Below are positions 47,522 through 57,694 of a stretch of 64,000 nucleotides of DNA, piece by piece; positions within the stretch are counted from its first letter, which is position 1, and each line of letters begins with the position of its first letter. Below the pieces are notes generated by a model, which ran no database searches, was not told where the DNA came from, and saw only the letters and a program-made list of their open reading frames with translations. The position numbers and the translations under genes were made by a program. Source of the DNA: Amblyornis subalaris (taxonomy: Eukaryota; Chordata; Aves; Passeriformes; Ptilonorhynchidae); assembly GCA_018881555.1 (NCBI GenBank), contig JACAXG010000071.1, positions 133,663 through 197,662 on the forward strand, written 5' to 3'.

Positions 47522-47734
47522 GCCCTTCACCAAGGTTCTTTGCTTCACGAGGATGCTTGGAAGGCAGCTGGATCCCCTGTTGCCATGGATTCAGTTAAAC
47601 ACCTGTGGGCTGAGTGGTTTGAGGTCTAGAAAGGACACGCCAGCTCTTACACAAGGTGAGACTCTGGAAGGAAATCGAGGTCCCTGTGCTGCTGCTGCTG
47701 TCACATAATCTCCCCTCTTGGATTTTCTCTCTAA
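47522..47734 (-). other. IQCD 5' leader exon (noncoding part)
   Basis: An acceptor TTTTCCTTTTAG precedes 47734. From there to the ATG the leader holds a start-stop element and a 13-codon upstream ORF. A further upstream first exon is implied. Confidence 0.55.
47545..47586 (-). promoter_or_regulatory. Upstream ORF in the IQCD 5' leader
   Basis: The ATG at 47586-47584 opens a 13-codon frame (MATGDPAAFQASS, then TGA) that ends 23 nt before the main IQCD start. A start-stop element (ATGTGA, 47706-47701) lies further upstream in the same leader exon. Both are read directly from the sequence; any effect on translation is inference. Confidence 0.5.
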
Positions 47735-48548
47735 AAGGAAAACACGGACAGCATTAGAGAAACAATGTAATTTGGGAAAACATGAGAGTTCCAGATTATG
47801 CTGGAGTTCTCCCTGGGTCTGGGCACAGGGTCAGGACATGGGGCTGTGGATTAGAGCTGCTCTCTGTCTCCGAGCAGCCGTCGAACACCCATGGGAAGGG
47901 AGTGGTGGGTTCCTGGCTTTGAAGGGCGGTGGGGAGAAAGCTNCCAACAGCTTCTGAGTGGCAGCTGGGGTGGAACAGCACAAACTGCAGCTCTGCAGTC
48001 CCCAGAGGGGTGTGGAGAGGAGCTTGAAGGGCCCTGGGGCCACCTCGGTGGGAAGGGCAGGGNTTCCGGTGGGAAACCTCTGTGGGAAATCTCTACCCTT
48101 CCAGGCCTNGCAGTTGCCAGAGGGATGGGGTGGGAGAGGAGATCTAGCAGGGACAGGGGAAAGAAGAGGAGACAGAGAGGGGACAGGGAGGGGACAGGGG
48201 GCAGCTGTGTGCAGAGGCCTCGGTGTGGGTCTGGGACAGCAGGAGAACCCAGGGCATGGGGGACAGTCAGAGGTCGGGGGGGTGATTGGCTCCCCGTGTG
48301 AGGGACGGGCGGCTCGGGGGCCGGGCCGGGAGGATCCGGGAGGGTNTGTGGGACCAGCGGCCCTGGGGCACCCCGGGGGTGAGACGGGGTGTGTCACGAG
48401 TCGGTTATTGGGAGGTGCCGGCCCCAGGCGGCCTCCAGCCCCTGCAGCGCACTTGGTGCCGATCCCGGTCCCGGTCCTGGTGCCGATCCCGGTCCCCGTC
48501 CTAGTCCCGATCCCGATCCCGCTCCCGATCCAGCCGCCAGCGCCTCCC

Positions 48549-48561
48549 GTTGCCAGGCGAC
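48549..48561. promoter_or_regulatory. RFX X-box (GTTGCC-A-GGCGAC)
   Basis: The 13-mer matches the X-box consensus GYYNYY-N(0-3)-RRNRAC on both half-sites. RFX2/RFX3 act through such sites at promoters of motile-cilia genes. Its position in the CpG-rich region upstream of IQCD, a ciliary gene, makes function plausible. The assignment rests on motif and context only. Confidence 0.6.
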
Positions 48562-48698
48562 CCGAGGGGGCGGGGCCTTTGCGGGCCCTTCACGGCGCGC
48601 GGGGCTTGCCCCGCCCCGCGCGGGCCCCGCCCCTCGGCCCCGCCATGGCTTGATTGGCAGCGCCAGTGGGGCAGTCACCGCAAGGGGGCGGGGTACAT

Positions 48699-48721
48699 CA
48701 TGGCGGCCGTGGGGATGTGAG
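48699..48721 (+). other. Candidate divergent first exon end (ATGGCGGCCGTGGGGAT|GTGAGG)
   Basis: An ATG embedded in a YY1-like ATGGCGGCC motif is followed 17 nt later by GTGAGG, a good donor. Read through, the frame would stop almost at once (MAAVGM, stop), so if coding it must splice here. No downstream plus-strand exon could be recognised. In human the gene divergent to IQCD is TPCN1, but nothing resembling that channel is visible. Confidence 0.25.
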
Positions 48722-51696
48722 GGGAGCCGGTGGCGGACGAGAGGCGTCTCCCTCCGACCGGACTGCCCAGCGCTGTATTCCTGAGAGCACCACAAATAAC
48801 CCGGAAAATAAACTTTGTCCACCCGAGNTCGAGTTTGCCAGGCGCGGGTCAGCCCAGTGGGTGTCCAGGAGCCCCGAGGGGGCTGCTTTGAAATATGAGA
48901 ACACATCAGAATTCCCCTAAGCCGCACTGTTACTGGTTTTACAGGGCTCTGCATTCAGGGCCATAAAAGTGATGGTGAACCTCAGCTGATGAAGATGCTG
49001 ATGTTATACAGGCTCAGTTAATTGGTTACCTGTGAATTAGCGAAATTACCTGGCTGCCAAGAGCANGATGGTCGTTGAACACTGCGCTGGAGCCGTGCCC
49101 TCACCCTCTGCCCGGGCGCTCACATGGATGCCTTCGGGAGAGAAGGGTTTGGTTTCCAGCAGAAAACGGGGCAAAATGCTGAATGCCACCCTATGCTCCC
49201 AGTGCTGCCAGCTCTGTCCCTGGGGCAGGAGCCGGCACGGAGCAGCTTTGTCCCAATCCCAGCCTCTCCTGGCCTGAGCAGCACCTTTATTTCTGTGTGT
49301 GGAGTGTCCGAGCCCGTGAATAAATCTGCAGTGCTGGGACCTGCAGTGCCCACCGCTCAGATGTTACCAACTGCTTCCCTACACAAAGCAAACGAGGGGC
49401 TGCTCATGGGAGATGTAGTGAGACCACCAGGGCTGGGCTTTCTGGCCTGGCTCTGGTGAGGATGGATGAGGGGACACTTGGCCTTCTTGCCCACCTGGGC
49501 ACGCCTGACTCGTGTCCAGCTGCTGTCACCAGCACCCCCAGGGCCTTTTCCTCCAGGCTCATCACCTGGAGCTGTGACCTGCATGTGAGCCCCCTCCCGC
49601 CCAGAGCGGCTCATCCAAAGGACTGATTGGAATCAACGCCAGGATTTGGTGTGACAATGAGTCTGGGTTTGGGTCCACCCCAAGCTGGGACATGCCCAGC
49701 CCGCTGTGGGAGAAAGGGGTGGCTGGAACTGCAAGTCTGGGCCAGGCTGTCCTGTAGCCTCCAGTGAAAGCACTGACCTGCCCAGAAATACCTTCTCAGG
49801 CTCTAATTTGGCAACTGGGATCTCACTGGATCTAGGTCCAGAAGATCCATGATTTCCTGGCTGCAGGATGATCGAGAGTCGTGGGATTTAAGCACCGCAG
49901 GGCTGTNATTTGAGGCTACAAAGGGGATGTGCTGTCAGTTGGATGTGTCCCTCATGGAGCTCATCACAGCACAGAGAACAGCCCTTGAGACATGGAGAGA
50001 TGCTGCTTTTCCTGTCAAGGGCTTCAGAAGGGATCCCTGTCCCCCATGAAGGGCTGCCACGAGCCCTGCATTTTGGCAATTAAATCAATCATGAAAAGAA
50101 CATCTTTTTCTTTCCAAAGTGGAGGAGTGTCCTGATTGCTTCATTTGAAATGTGCCACTGCTATCCAAGAAATGCAGACTTGGACTTCCTGACAGCCATG
50201 ACCTGGAGATGGGATCAACTGCCCAGTGACTGTCACCAGAGTCCCCTGTGTCCTGATGTGCACAGCCTGCTCAAAGGGACAGCAAGTCCTTGGGACATCC
50301 AGGGAGACAGGGTGGAAAAGGTGGAGCTGTGGGTCGAATCCAAACCTCCTCTAAAGTAGGGAAGACTGTGGATCACTGCTGCTCCCTCCTGGATCTGGGT
50401 AATTACAGATATTCCCATCTTCCATAAAGAGATGGGGGTGATGACACATGTCCTGAGCAGCCCCAACTCGTCCTGCAGCTCCAAACACCNCTCCGGGCCA
50501 GCAGCAGCTCCTGGGCCAGGAAGGAAACCAGGTCGATGGATGAAACATCACCGAACCTGCGTCAATCCCACCTCATCCAGGATGTAGGAAAACCTCAGAT
50601 CCATCCTCAAACAATTCCCTGCACTCAAACCCACCAGACTGCATCACTGCCTGAGCCAGAGGTCCCCAAGAATCCAAAGTATGTGGGCAGGGGAGGGGTG
50701 TGGGGCATGTCCAAGCAGGGAAGGGAGAGCTGGGAGCTCCTGGGTGCCGGTACAGCCCGGGCACACCGAGAGTTTGAGTCTGGCTGTGTTCCAGCACCAG
50801 GGCCTTGTGACAGACACCTGAACACCAGAGACTTCCCTGCCCCAGCTGGGCTTCACCCACCATGCAAACCCCTCTCCAGGTGCTGAATCCCACTCCTGGG
50901 TGGCAAAGGGAAGCACAGCTCAGAGTGTGGGAACCGGCCAGACGATCAGCTCGGAAAACCAGAATCCACCCCAGTTTGGCTTGCCCAAATAATTTCCCTG
51001 TTCCTGCTGCCACCCACCCCTATGTGGGACTTGGGAAGGGACAGCAGGGAGGGGGATGATTTAAACCGATGGTGAAATGATGGCAAAAGAGCAGAAGCAC
51101 ACAGTGAAGCCTTGCTGTGGGTGACAGCACCCCAACCTGTCACTGNAGGGACAGTCCCTCCTGCCACCATCCTTTGGCTGCAGCTTTGCATCGTGCTCTG
51201 CTGGGAACATGGAGCTCTGGCACCACACCAGGCCCTGGAGGAATCCACAGGGCCGACTGATCCCTGACCACATCCCGCCTGCAGCTCTGGCCGCTGTTCC
51301 CCCATTCCCATGTCGTGCTGTCAGTGGGATGATGGCATCCATATCGTGAGCAGGTGGGAAGGAGTTTGCACTTCCCTGACCCCCAGAGCCTGTCAGAAAG
51401 GCCCAGGCAGGGCACAGAGAAACCAGGGAGCAGTACAGAGCTGGCTGAAGGGAAGAGTGCAGTGGGATTAGTGTAAACTCTGAGCAGAAGGACCCAACAG
51501 GGGGAAGTGGAGAGGACTGGAGGTGCTGGGATGGCTCTGAGAGCACCAGGCTGGAGCTGGGTGGCAGGAGCAGGAGTGCAGAAGGACACGGCCAGCTGTG
51601 GGCAGGTGTGGCACAGGAGAATGGGGTCCCTGGGGCTGTCAGGGCACAGAGACCAGNATGTGTGAGTTTGGTCGGCAGCTGCTGAGGCCAAACCTC

Positions 51697-52197
51697 AAAC
51701 CCTGTGTCCAGTTCTGGGCCCCGCATGANAAGAGAGACCTGGAGGGGCTGAAGCATGTCCAGGGAAGGGAACGGAGGTGGGGAAGGGGCTGGAGCANCAG
51801 GAGCAGCTGAGGGAGCTGGGAAAGGGGCTCAGCCTAGAGAAAAGGAGGCTCAGGGGGGACCTTCTGGCTCTGCACAACTCCTGACAGGAGGGGGCAGCCA
51901 GGGGGGTCGGGCTCTGCTCCCAGGGAACAGGGACAGGATGAGAGGGAACAGCCTCAAGTTGCGTCAGAGGAGGTNCAGGTTGGATATTGGGGAAATTTCT
52001 TCACTGAAAGNGCTGTCCAGCCCTGGCACATCTGCCCAGGGCAGTGCTGGACTCCCCATCCCTGGAGGGATTTAACAGCCCTGTGGATGTGGCACTTGGG
52101 AACATGGGTTAGCGGTGGCCTTGGCAGTGCTGGGGAATGGTTGAACTCAATGCTCTCAGAGGNCTTTTCCAACTTTAATGATTCTGTGATTCAATGA
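51697..52197 (+). mobile_element. CR1 LINE 3' fragment, long copy
   Basis: AACCCTGTGTCCAGTTCTGG to ATTCTGTGATTC; same subfamily as 3641-4183. Confidence 0.9.
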
Positions 52198-53040
52198 GTC
52201 TACAGCAAGTCTACAACCTCCAGTCTCCCAGGGAAAAGCCAGCTGTTTCCTGGCTCTGCCGAGTGGGATCACCAAGGGCTCAATCAGCACGGACACTCCA
52301 CCCCTGCAGAGCCAGGTCCAGGGTGTGCCAACAGCCCCAGCCTGCCCTGGGGAACGGTCCAGCTCCAACAGCTCCAGGGGCTTCAAGGCCACAGGCCTGG
52401 GGAGGTGGCAAAGAGAGGGCAAAGGGGACAAGGCATCACCCCAGGCCTGGGGCTCTTCATCCCAGGGGTGCTGCTGCGTGCCAGGGCTGCCTCTGCCATG
52501 GGGACACTGGGATCAAGGACAGCACTGAGCTGGGGGACCAGAGAAACCGGTGCCTGGCTTCTCCCGGCACGGGGAGGACAGGGAGGGGCTCAGGGAGGCT
52601 GAGCTCCGTAACCTCCACACAGAGGAGCTCTGTTAGAGCCCCACAGCCCCTCTGCTTCCACAGNAAGGAGGGGGACACATCCCCCGCTCCCCTCAGGGTG
52701 CTGCTGCGTGCCAGGAACCACTTGGGGACACCCCTGGTGCACAGGGTAGGTCTGCTTGGTTTTAAACCAGTCCTTTTCCCACAGCATCTTCCCACAAGGA
52801 GAACCCCAGGGNTGGCCAGCACAGGTCACAACTCCGAGGCTCCTCTCGAAAAATGTATGGCATTTGCTTTTTGGCATTTCNTGGTTATTCACCTCAACAC
52901 ATTTCTTCTTGGGTTTCAGTGCTGCTCAACTGACCTCCCTCGAGGTCATTGGGAAGCATAAAAAATGAGCAGCTTCATTTCCANCAGAAAAGGTTTATGT
53001 TATGAAACCCAACACTGCAATGGTGGCTGGAAAACCAGGN

Positions 53041-53243
53041 TATAGAATCACAGAAACATGGAGTATCTTGAGTTGGGAAGGACCCACCAGGATCATCCAG
53101 TCCAACTCCTGGCCCCGCACAGACACCCCAACAATCCCANCCTGTGCACCCCTGAGAGCATTGCCCAAANGCTCCTGGAGCTCTGGCAGCCTTGGGGCCG
53201 TGCCCATTCCCTGGGGAGCCTGTTCAGTGCCCGACAATCCCCA
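53041..53243 (-). mobile_element. CR1 LINE 3' fragment
   Basis: TATAGAATCACAGAAACATGG, then CACCCCAACAATCCC and GGAGCCTGTTCAGTGCCC. Confidence 0.88.
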
Positions 53244-53437
53244 AGGCACAAGCCAGGGAAAAACTCCATGCCTTTTACGTCACTTTCCCACTCCCTCACA
53301 GGAAAGCAGTCCCTTGAAGAGGTGTTTCACTCCTGCAGCTGCCACGCTGCTCCCTCCCAGCCCACGGCTCTCCACCCACCNCATTCCCATCGATTTAAAA
53401 GGACAGCGACACCAGAGGGAGAGAGGGATTGTGCCGG

Positions 53438-53443
53438 TTTATT
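53438..53443 (-). terminator. AATAAA poly(A) signal of the unrecognised gene
   Basis: ACAGCAATAAACCGG on the minus strand, 96 nt after the TGA. It supports the orientation and the 3' end of the gene. Confidence 0.65.
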
Positions 53444-53538
53444 GCTGTAAAAGGAGCGTTCACTTCCTAAAGTTTCTGTGTGCTGGAAGCCGTGGCCAGA
53501 GCCAGGGCACAGCCTGCAGGAGGAGCTCTCTGGACGCG

Positions 53539-53784
53539 TCACTTGGTCGCTTTTCTGCCGGCAGCTCCTGCCTGTCCCGAGGGCTTCACTTCATCCGCAG
53601 GCAAAGGGGAGGTGGGGCTGGGCACCTTCCCACTTCTGCGATCGAACACTTCCAGGGATTTTTTAAACTGCTCGGCTGTCTTCTTCCTCCACGCCATCCT
53701 TCTCTCCTGTTCTTTCGAAAACTGCTTCTGTAACTGTTTGTGGAGACGGTGAGTCTTCTTTTTGGCCTCGTCAAAAGTTCTTAC
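53539..53784 (-). CDS. Unrecognised gene, last exon (basic coiled coil)
   Basis: The exon holds 81 residues and a stop. The first 48 are about 35-40 percent Lys/Arg with regular hydrophobic spacing, consistent with a single amphipathic helix. The last 30 are Pro/Ala/Gly-rich and probably disordered. The acceptor CTCTCACAAAG is followed directly by GTAAGA, which could be mistaken for a donor. Confidence 0.65.
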   Translation of the reverse strand, partial: VRTFDEAKKKTHRLHKQLQKQFSKEQERRMAWRKKTAEQFKKSLEVFDRRSGKVPSPTSPLPADEVKPSGQAGAAGRKATK

Positions 53785-54959
53785 CTTTGTGAGAGCAAAC
53801 AGAAGACCTTATTGCCACTCTCCTACCATGAAATAAAGAATTCCAAAGTGATGCTTGTCTTCGGGAAGAGACACATCCTGCCACATCCCTCACTATGGCC
53901 AAGGTGACCTCCAAGCAAAAAGCCCCAATATCTGCATAATCACAGAATCACAGAACCATGGAATTATTTGGGCTGGAAGGGACCTTAAAACTCATCTTGC
54001 TTCAATCCCCAGGAACACCTTCCACTATCCCAGGTTGCTCCAAGCCCTGTCCAACCTGGCCTGGAACATTTCCAGGGATGGGGCAGCAACAGCTTCTCTG
54101 GGCAACCTGTGCCAGGGCCTCATCACCCTCACAGGGAAGAATCTCTTCCCAATATCCAATCTAAACTTACTCTCTTCCAGGGTGTCATTGGAAGAACAAC
54201 TGAGTCCAGATAAAGTCCATGGCCAACAATTCCTGTGGCTTATTCCAAACCACAGGTGATTGGAGATAGGATATGACAGCTGTGTCCCGAGGTCAGGATG
54301 GAGGCAAAACCATTCGTGTCAAACATGCCCCAATTCCAACAATTGCCTCTCCCAGCCATTGGAGAGAGCCTTGGCACCTCCTCCTGGTCCAGCAGGCTGA
54401 AGACCTAAAGGCCCCCTTGTGCCAGAGGGGGCCGTGAAGCCCATCCCGGGGAAGAGGAGGCCTCACCCTCTCCTCCAGGAGCTGCAGCTCATGGGGTCTG
54501 GCGTGGCCGCTGGGCAAAGGGTAGTCGAAGTCAAAGTCCCAATCTTCAGGGCTGCTCTGGGTGAGAGAGGGCTTCATGTCAGAGGCCCACGGACCTGCTC
54601 CCGGAGTGTGAGGGGCCCCCAGCCCAGTGTGAGGGGCCCCCAGCCCAGTGTGAGGGGCCCCCAGCCCAGTGTGAGGGTCCCCCAGCCCCAGGATGTGTGA
54701 GGGTCCCCCAGCCCCCCACCAGCGCCCGCTGAGCTGCTGTGTCTGGGCAGGTGCGTAGAAGGTGACGCGAGGCCGCGTTTGGCCCTGCTCCTCCATGACC
54801 TGCTGTCCCCGCTGTTGGTGGTCAGTGGTCGTCATGGTGACCTTGACCTACCTGCACGGGNGGCCTGTCACGGGTCGCCTCCAAACTCTGCCTCAGTGAC
54901 ACAGTGGTCACCAACAGCTCNCCCTGCCCTGCACTGACTGCACCATCCTCGATGTCTGC
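53539..54959 (-). CDS. Unrecognised gene, C-terminal 147 residues in three phase-0 exons
   Basis: CDS = join of 54852-54959, 54467-54556 and 53539-53784 on the minus strand. All three junctions keep phase 0 and have good signals: acceptors CACCCCCCCAG, CCCTCTCTCACCCAG and TTGCTCTCACAAAG; donors GTAGGT and GTGAGG. The first exon reads ADIEDGAVSAGQ then LLVTTVSLRQSLEATRDR. The second carries the acidic/aromatic EDWDFDFDYPLPSGHARP and HELQLLEER. The third is strongly basic and helical, with EAKKKTHRLHKQLQKQFS and RRMAWRKKTAEQF, then a Pro/Ala tail ending RKATK and TGA (53541-53539). An AATAAA lies 96 nt downstream. I do not recognise the family. The 5' end is unresolved, although the frame of the first exon stays open upstream to about 55349. 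Helix and charge suggest a cytoskeletal or ciliary coiled-coil protein, but that is a guess. Confidence 0.58.
53785..54466 (-). other. Intron of the unrecognised gene, with a CR1 fragment
   Basis: A 682-nt intron between the middle and last exons. A CR1 piece occupies 53937-54180. Confidence 0.55.
53937..54180 (-). mobile_element. CR1 LINE 3' fragment in the unrecognised gene's intron
   Basis: AATCACAGAATCACAGAACC to ATCCAATCTAAACTTACTC, same strand as the gene. Confidence 0.88.
54467..54556 (-). CDS. Unrecognised gene, middle exon
   Basis: The exon holds 30 codons between CCCTCTCTCACCCAG and AGG|GTGAGG. Residues SSPEDWDFDFDYPLPSG form an unusual alternating Asp/aromatic motif that would make a good search seed. 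The frame upstream is open through a 21-bp repeat, so a longer exon or retained intron is possible. Confidence 0.6.
54557..54851 (-). other. Intron (or retained coding segment) with a 21-bp repeat
   Basis: GTAGGT to CACCCAG, 295 nt. The frame of the middle exon remains open across all of it, and the 21-bp repeat keeps that frame, so an unspliced isoform is possible. Confidence 0.5.
54600..54715. repeat. 21-bp minisatellite, about 4-5 copies
   Basis: The unit TGTGAGGGGCCCCCAGCCCAG repeats in perfect or near-perfect register, then decays to TGTGAGGGTCCCCCAGCCCC. Its period is a multiple of three and reads GLGAPHT on the minus strand. Confidence 0.85.
54852..54959 (-). CDS. Unrecognised gene, upstream-most supported exon
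   Basis: The exon is 108 nt, 36 codons, bounded by TCACCCCCCCAG and GTGCAG|GTAGGT. A competing frame (frame ending near 54868) is also open over part of it, but only this frame joins the next exon in phase. It contains Ns at 54861 and 54921. Confidence 0.5.
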
Positions 54960-55131
54960 CTGGGGGGGTGACCTCCCTCTGTCCTGACACGGAGCTCCTG
55001 CGTGTCCCTGTGATGGACACCCCCACTGCCTGCATCTCCAGCTGCTGGGCTCCATGGCAGCCGGGATCCACAGGGGTGAGTCCATCCCCACTGGCTGCTT
55101 GGCCTGGTGGAGCACTGCTCCATGTGGGAAT

Positions 55132-55690
55132 AGAGTCATGGCATGGTTTGGGTGGGAAAGGACTTTAAAGCTCANCTTGTCCCACCCCCTGCCANGGGCA
55201 GGGACACCTTCCACTATCCCAGGTTGCTCCAAGCTCCATCCAACCTGGCCTTGGGCACTTCCAGGGATGGGGCAGCCACAGCTTCTCTGGGCANCCTGTG
55301 CCAGGGCCTCACCACCCTCACAGGGAACAATTTCTTTCCAATATCCCATCTAAACCTACTCTCCTTGTGTTTGATTCTATTCCNCCTTGTCCTGTCACTC
55401 CATCCCTTGTAAACAGTCTCTTTCCATCTTCTTGGCCCCTTCAGGTACTGGAAGGCCACAATTAAGCCTTCTCTTCTCCAGGCTGAACAATCCCAATTCT
55501 CTCAGCCTTTCCTCACAGCAGAGCTGGTCCATCCCTCTGATCATCCTGGTGCCTCCTCTGGACTGGCTCCAGCAGCTCCATGTCCTTCCTGTGCTGGGCC
55601 CCCAGGCCTGGTTTCACCTGAGGGAGGCAGAGGGGCAGAATCCCCTGGGGGATCAGCCCGGGGCACAGTTGGCTTTCTCCAAGGTCAAAT
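55132..55690 (-). mobile_element. CR1 LINE 3' fragment, long copy
   Basis: ATAGAGTCATGGCATGG through CAGGCTGAACAATCCCAATTC to the GGGGATCAGCCCGGGGCAC block. Confidence 0.88.
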
Positions 55691-56412
55691 CCTGTCATCC
55701 CATCATANAGCCCAGCAACAGCTCCTGGCAGCAGGGTCAGGCCAGCACAAAGTTCAGCATCAGAAGGCTCCGGATGCTCCTGGCTCTCCGGCCAGGATGG
55801 TACCCCAGGTTTATGGAAATTAAGTAGCAGCAACACGGCTGCTCCGAGTACAAATCAGCAGTTGTGACCTCTTGGCAAGAAATCCAGGGAGAGCCAGCAG
55901 CAGTTCTTCCAGATCCACGCTGGAGCACTGAAAATAAACTCACATCTGAGAAGCTGGAACATGAAGTCTGTGCTGCTGAGAGTACAGAGGATTTGAGATA
56001 CACCAGCNAGTAGTGAACTTTCCTATAAATAAAATCAGCACAGTTTTCACATCTTATTTGTAGCAGGGCCCTGACAGGGACTCTGAGACCACCACGTGCT
56101 CAGGGAGTGTTGTTTTATTCCAGCACAAACTGTGCTGCTGAGGCAGGACAGCAACTCGCTGTGAGTCAGGAGACTTGGAATGTCACCAACACTTGTTTTT
56201 CCTAACTGGGATACAGCTTTGGGTTTTGAGACAGCAAACTGGAGTCCCATCATCTGCTGCATTCCAGAGAGGGGAGGAAGAGCACAGGCTCCAGCATCTC
56301 TGGTTGGGAGAGACCCAAAGATGNCCTGACTCTTTCTCTTCTCCCCCCTGATTGCCAGAATTCTTTTTCAGGANGGTGAAAAAGGCCTCCTTTGGGGGAG
56401 ATCCATGGTTAT

Positions 56413-56495
56413 TGTCCCTGCCCATGGCAGGGGGGTGAAAGGAAATGGTCTTTAAGGTCCCTTCCAAGCCAAACCATTCCATGATTTTATGATTC
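56413..56495 (+). mobile_element. CR1 LINE 3' stub
   Basis: GTCCCTGCCCATGGCAGG to CCATGATTTTATGATTC. Confidence 0.85.
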
Positions 56496-56561
56496 GGGTG
56501 AGCTGCTCCTTGCTCATGAAGAACCCCATTCCTTGGTGGGGTCCCACAGCCCCAACAGTGA

Positions 56562-56853
56562 GGGGTTGGAGCCAGGTGAGGGCTGGGCTTTTCTCCAAGG
56601 GAACAAGAGACAGGACAAGGGAAACGACCTCTAGTTNTGCCAGGGGAGGTTTAGGTTGGATATTACAGAAAATTTCTTCACTGAAAGGGTGATCAGGGCG
56701 GTGGTGGAGTCCTCATCCCTGGAAGTGTTAAAAAAATTTGTGGATGTGGCACCTGGGGACATGGCTTAGTGCTGACCTTGGCAGTGCTGGACTCAGTGAT
56801 CTTAGAGGGCTTTTCCAACCTTAACCATTCCATGATTCTTTGATTCTATGACT
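56562..56853 (+). mobile_element. CR1 LINE 3' fragment
   Basis: GAGGGCTGGGCTTTTCTCC to CATGATTCTTTGATTCTATG, starting less than 70 bp after the previous stub. Confidence 0.85.
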
Positions 56854-57694
56854 TTAACAATGTTTCTGAGCTCTTGTGATTTCATCTTTTATAAACTCAG
56901 CTACTCAGCCAACAGCCTGCTCAGCGCAGGGCAGGAGCTGTGAAAGAGAGAGCCAGCACTGAAGCCAGCAGTGAGGCCACCAAATGCTTAAGGACAAAAC
57001 CTGGAGGGCATTTTTGGGTGCTGCAGCAGAGACCGTGGGGCTGGAAGGGAGTCTGAGGGGTCATCCTGTCCCTTTCCTGTCTCCAGTCTCATTTGGGCTG
57101 CTTCAAGCATCCTCAGATCTCTGTCCCTGGGCCAGGCTGTCCTACCAGGAAAAATGCAATCTTCCCACATCTACCCTAAAAAAGACTTTGCTATAACTTC
57201 AGTTCCATACCCAGGACAGTCCCTGACACTGTTTGAGGACTGTGATGTGGTAGATTTAAGAGCACAGCCCAGTATATCCNGGAAGGATATAATTTCCTGG
57301 CTCAGGCTCCCTGGCTTAGCAAGTGTTTGTCCCTGCTGCCTCCCGCTGCAGATCCCAAATCCCNCCGTGCCAGTGCAGTGAGCTCCCGACAGGCCCCAGG
57401 GCGACAGTTAATCCCTGTCCTGAAACAGAGATAATTTCCACCCTGTGCTCCCAGGCACACAGTAAATCCACCCTGGATTTCCTCTCCCTGCGTGGGCACA
57501 CGCTACTTCTGCTCCAAGGACTCCCAGCNCCATCCCAGCACGTTCCATCGCTGCTTCCAAGGAAGGGTTCAGCAGCAGTTCAGCAGCAGATCCAGGAGAA
57601 ACTGTCCAGCTGGATGTCATAAGTACACTATCACATCAGACACAAGTTTATTTCTCCCACCTTGGACTTTCACTCCTCACCTGGAGCTCGGTGC

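Larger units (their letters stand above)
48270..48760. promoter_or_regulatory. CpG-rich presumed IQCD promoter, possibly bidirectional
   Basis: This GC- and CpG-rich stretch includes an (ATCCCGGTCCCG)-like hexameric run at 48456-48530 and several GGGGCGGGG/CCCCGCCC boxes. It lies about 0.8-1.2 kb upstream of the IQCD start and just beyond the leader-exon acceptor, so it probably contains the noncoding first exon. I could not identify that exon's donor. On the plus strand it ends in ATGGCGGCC followed by a possible donor. Confidence 0.55.
48761..53437. other. Intergenic between IQCD promoter and the unrecognised gene
   Basis: About 4.7 kb of mostly unique sequence with CR1 fragments at 51697-52197 (plus) and 53041-53243 (minus). 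A short similarity (AAGGTGGAAAAGG followed by AGCTGTGGGT) links about 50310 and 58570, perhaps an old repeat. No convincing exon on either strand. Confidence 0.5.

Noticed and set aside
47958..48653. A 231-codon plus-strand frame with VPIPVPVLVPIP repeats
   Set aside because: The Pro/Val repeat is a translated hexameric simple repeat in the CpG-rich promoter region.
50325..50350. tRNA B-box-like GGGTCGAATCC
   Set aside because: No matching A box or acceptor stem at tRNA spacing, and no terminator T-run.
54293..54835. A single 180-codon minus-strand ORF starting MTTTDHQQRG
   Set aside because: It reads through a donor, an intron with a 21-bp repeat and a good acceptor. The phase-0 exon chain, with stop and poly(A) signal, explains the coding parts better. 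Retention was kept only as a possibility.
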